Below, in pieces: positions 60,091-64,000 of a stretch of 64,000 nucleotides of DNA. The stretch is taken from NCBI GenBank assembly GCA_000708835.1, contig DF237258.1:41877-105876 (forward strand). Reading direction: 5' to 3'. Made by a program: the position numbers and the translations under genes. Under the pieces are notes generated by a model. The model saw only the letters and a list, made by a program, of their open reading frames with translations, was not told the DNA's origin and did not search any database. Source of the DNA: Klebsormidium nitens (lineage: Eukaryota > Streptophyta > Klebsormidiophyceae > Klebsormidiales > Klebsormidiaceae). Each line of letters starts with the position of its first letter. The stretch's first letter is position 1.

Positions 60091-63000
60091 TTACACTAAC
60101 AAGACCCCGTTGATGCAGCCATCGTTTTCTGGGTCGTTCGTTATCTGAGCGTACTTCCCTGCACAGTCATCGGAGTTTGTTAGTTCAATCACAGGGACTT
60201 TTGTTCATTCAACAAGAGGAAGGTGTCCGTCGAAAGCTCTTGTCACCACTCAACGAGACTGTGAAGACGTGATGCTTGTTGAGCACCTAAAATCTCTTCC
60301 AAGTGGTGGGAGCGTTGCTTACCCCAAACAACTTTGCCGGCAGGCGTCACCAGTCCAAGCTCGCTCACGTTCACCTGGAGACGAGACGAAAAGACGATGT
60401 CACGGACCACTGCCGTTTTTTGGCCTGCTCTTTCGAGGCGAAGCTGACTACTCGTCCAAGCTTGTTCAACAAAGAAAGTAGATTGTCAAAAGGTATTAGC
60501 GAATTTGCACGTTGCTCAAACACCACGCAGAGAACCACTGCGAACAAGTAATCCAACAAAGAAACGAATGAACGGGCGCAAAGGACTTTTCCCTAACCTC
60601 GATGATGGTCCCCTTCGTAAGGACCCCCATTTGTGTGTACATGGGCCCGTTCGGATTCTTTTTGACGCCAATGATTTCTAAGTTGAACGTGCACTTGAGC
60701 TCTGGGTGCGTGATATGTGCCTGGACATAACAATGGAAAGGCCATCAGTGAGGCCGTCCCCGCATTTCTTCGTTCAACAGACCCCTTTTCTGTGACCACT
60801 AAACTCTCTGATGCAGCCCTAATTTGACGCGTTTTTGGACTAGTAACGTCGCATATTACCAACTGGAAGCGCTTGTCCCAAGCACCAACCGCGAGCACGT
60901 CTGTTTACTACTCCTCTATTTAAGCAGGTCGCCTTGCCGAACTAACTTCGGGGTTTAGATCCCTCCAACGATCATGCACTTGATCGACTCGCATGGTCGT
61001 ATTGTCGTGAAACACCCGCGCCCTAGTATACGGGTTGCCTAGCCCCACAACCCTCAACCCTCACCTTGTTAAACCGCAGCCCCATGGGCCGAATGAATCT
61101 TTCGTACTTTGGGGGCTTCCGCGTGAAGCCAGGCCCGACAAAGGTCGCCTTGGTCACCATCCGCTTCCACGACTTGTCTGCAACGCAAAACAAATAAATG
61201 GTGAGCGACGACCAATTGTCGGCCCCAGACAAACGGATGGCTTCCTCTTGCAAAACACTCGCACAATGAAAAGTCCACTGCAACCAAAGGTGAGCACACA
61301 ATTCCACATGACGTAAGCGAGACAATCGCAGATCGCAAGGGGCTGAAAGGGAATCTTTGTTAGTGACAAGCAGAAGGCAACGTCTTTCACTCCACCCAAT
61401 CTGATGGTCCCCGAAATGCATGCGATTGAATCTGGATTTCGTCGATTATAGAGGGCTTCCGTCAAGTTGGAAACATACATTAAAATCAGAATATGGAGTT
61501 TCCGAACAGCACTGCGCTCCAACCTGTGCTTTACAAGGAAGGTTTGCAATAAGTGAAAGAGTGAAGACGCCCTTAAATTGTAAAGGAGGGGGAAACTCAC
61601 GTCTCCGCTTGCCCGACTTGAGGACCTTGAACATCTCGTCCTCCGCAATGGGCCGCACCTTGGGCAGGGGCACCTCCCACTTGCCCGCCTTCTCCTTCCG
61701 CTTTTGCTTGATGGTGTTGCTCAGAACCTGCAGACCCCAGATCAAAGACCGATCAGCCATTGAAACAAATCTGGCCCCTCCAGAATCTGTCAGGAGCGGA
61801 ATCAATTGCGGCTGCTTGAGCTTCAACTGGCAGAGGGTGGCGCACAGATAGACCAGGTGTAGGGCTGACTAAAAATGTGAAGTGGCCTTGAGAGCCCTCC
61901 TTTCAAGGCGAGAGTTAGCGATCCTGCCCGCCTGGCCTTACGACCAGACTCCAGAATGCCACTAGAGATCCTTCCAGGGCAACAAGCCCACTTCGACAAC
62001 ATTCCGATTGGTCGGAGACAGGTCGAAAATGACTCTCCGTCACCATACCCGCAATCAACCACACCAGTCAGCCTCAAAATGCAACTGGCATTCAGGAACC
62101 GAGCAGCTGAAGTACCGCGGCGCCAAGGGGATACAAGACCATTTTGTGCGATTGATTAAGTGTGGAAAGACTTGGGAATTCGCCGTGAGAAACGGACGAT
62201 ATGGTTTTCCACAAAACAACGTTTATCTGCTTGGTAGTTCGTCAGCAAAGTGGCGCTAACTTCCTATGTTTTCTTTGTATCGCCTCGATACCTTTCAGGG
62301 GCCATCTACCTCATGTGGCTTTCAGACTAACGGGCATCGGCTCCCCATCGCTGCCAGATATCCCACGATGTCTCCTTTAGATTCCCGATCAGTTCCAAGG
62401 TTGAACGCTGACCCCAAAATGATCACTTCAAGGTGAAACCCTTGGAGGTGCAGTACTTATGAAGACCACCAATTCATTGGAGCGGCAAGTGCAATCACCT
62501 AGCAAGCACGATTTTTCCTCCTGTAACAAGCAACCTCAAATTTCCGACCGTCATGTACAGTACAGCGGGCACTCTGATGCTGCCTCACCTTTGCTCTCGT
62601 CGTGGCCTCCCTATCCAGAAGGTATGCCGGCACTGCTCCCTCTGGGACTGCGTCCTCTGCTTTGTGCTTGTTGTCGCGCTCGCCATGCATGGCCAGCCTG
62701 AAGAAGACACGATGGCAATGAGCGCCTTTTTCAAGCTTCCGGTAGGCTCAAAGACATGTGGGGTCGAAACAACAATCCGTGCATGACTCCATCAAGCTGA
62801 GAAAACAAATGGGTACAAGACAGAAACTCAAGTCTGGAGGCACAAAATGAATGAGACTGGCCAAGCTGGAACCCTAATGCTAGGTAGAGTCAGCATGTAC
62901 CGCTTAACGACTCAACACATATGCGAACCCTAAAGCTGCGAAGGCAATCAAAACTTTTGCCTAACAATGATAACCTTGTTGATTGGGAAAGGCAGATGTG

Positions 63001-63653
63001 TAAGTTTGGCTTACGTCTTTTTCATAGTCGCCTTCTCCTGGAAGCGCTTCTTTGCATACAACTTCGCCTTGAGACCCAACACCTGCAGAGGAGGATGGGA
63101 GCCCATGTCAGCACTGCAGAAATCCAAGGCACTGAGGGACACAAGACCGGCAGGCAACATTGCTTCCGATGGACCGAAAATTGGGATTACTTCAAACGAG
63201 GCTACTTGCTACCTACAAGCGCGATGACAGGATTAGAAATGAATACTCCCCACCTTCTTTGCAAACGCTGAGCGTTTGTGGACCTCCCTGGCCTCCTTCT
63301 TCCGCTTCTTCTCAAAGTGGTCCAAGCGGTAGCCATGCCGCTTGCGATGTAACTCAATGTGGTCGCCCTGAGGCTGCACGAACCAAGACACAGAGCTGAA
63401 TTCAGGATCGACACGCAACAACAATAGGGCAATAGAGCCACGACGCTGGCAATCAAATGTTGGTGAAAGACAAGTCAAATATCCTGAGTATCCTCTGAAG
63501 CTCAAGCTTTCTACAAACCGTTCGCTAATCTGACCATTACCGTTACAAATGCACACAGCAACTTCTAGCGGCCTCTATCAGCCTACCATGCGACACTCGC
63601 CCACAAGAAGCAAGCATTGGTAGCGCACACGTTGCAGGATGGGAGCTTACCAT
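60091..63653 (-). CDS. NSA2: Ribosome biogenesis protein NSA2 (9 exons, 260 aa)
   Basis: Nucleolar factor needed for maturation of the 60S subunit (27S pre-rRNA processing). Exons are 63653-63651, 63373-63254, 63082-63015, 62697-62589, 61727-61601, 61177-61065, 60720-60598, 60374-60323 and 60158-60091; 783 nt ending in TAA. The protein starts [20 protein letters not shown] and continues with [92 protein letters not shown] and [20 protein letters not shown], ending [14 protein letters not shown]. The length equals the usual 260 aa. The first coding exon holds only the initiator ATG, in the context CAGCCACCATG directly before the donor GTAAGC. Confidence 0.97.
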
Positions 63654-64000
63654 GGTGGCTGCTGTAGGCAACTGTCAGAAGAAGAATTTGCAAGGCGGGC
63701 TGTCACTATATGAAGTAAGGATAACTACTAGAGCATTTGAGACTGTTTGGCCCTTCCGTTATACGAGAGCTCAGGATACAGGAAGTGAGGATCAAGCAGC
63801 TTCAACCTCAAATTTGTTCTGCGGAACCTTCAAATCCTGCACTGGGCGCCCTCAATGACAAAAGTCTGTTAATCTGAGCAGAGCTGAGACGTTTGCTTCA
63901 CAAGCTCCGTTCAGTCAGTTTGTTTGGGCAGAAGAGTTTTGTGCTTGCGAGCAGTCGTTTCGGTAATGGGTTAAGGTCGAACTTCCCTTATTCGAAAATT
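63654..64000. other. 5' flank of NSA2
   Basis: Presumed 5' UTR and promoter of NSA2 on the minus strand. A 68-codon + strand ORF from 63652 has no domain and overlaps the NSA2 start, so it is not called. Confidence 0.4.

Overview
This is nuclear DNA of a eukaryote from the green lineage. Genes are split into many exons with GT-AG (occasionally GC-AG) introns, intergenic gaps are roughly 0.7 to 2 kb, and the coding exons are GC-rich. The gene set includes a plant-type LRR receptor kinase, DEG9, UFL1, an APR-like thioredoxin protein, a DUF538 protein, DUS, TOP3A, SmE and NSA2. DUF538 and the LRR-RLK suggest a streptophyte. A streptophyte alga of the Klebsormidium type is my best guess; this is inference, not shown by the sequence. 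Most gene models below were built by hand by joining exons at splice sites and checking that the reading phase carries through to a stop codon.

Layout. 445-9270 (+): LRR receptor-like kinase, 16 exons. 12731-10591 (-): F-box-like protein with C-terminal membrane helices, interrupted by a frameshift and an in-frame TGA. 17773-13462 (-): DEG9-type serine protease, 8 exons. 20689-18898 (-): all-coiled-coil protein. 20.7-22.5 kb: a gene-poor gap holding a foldback/MITE-like element. 28794-22545 (-): UFL1, the UFM1 E3 ligase. 29643-30610 (+): SmE spliceosomal core protein, divergent from UFL1. 33431-31696 (-): APR-like thioredoxin-fold protein. 34246-35016 (+): DUF538 protein. 39626-35912 (-): DusA-like tRNA-dihydrouridine synthase. 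40498-49057 (+): DNA topoisomerase III alpha. 53439-50269 (-) and 54340-58465 (+): a divergent pair of paralogous EF-hand membrane proteins, one with three added EGF domains. 63653-60091 (-): NSA2 ribosome biogenesis factor.

Most genes are unrelated housekeeping functions (protein quality control, splicing, tRNA modification, DNA decatenation, 60S assembly). The notable exception is the EF-hand pair at 50-58.5 kb. Both members have one EF-hand loop, then one membrane helix, then a conserved ectodomain of about 120 residues that I do not recognise. Intron phases match across the shared part. In the + member the EGF domains sit in phase 1-1 exon modules placed after the point where the - member stops. 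This is the best candidate for an undescribed system in the window.

No tRNA, rRNA, CRISPR or intact transposon was recognised.
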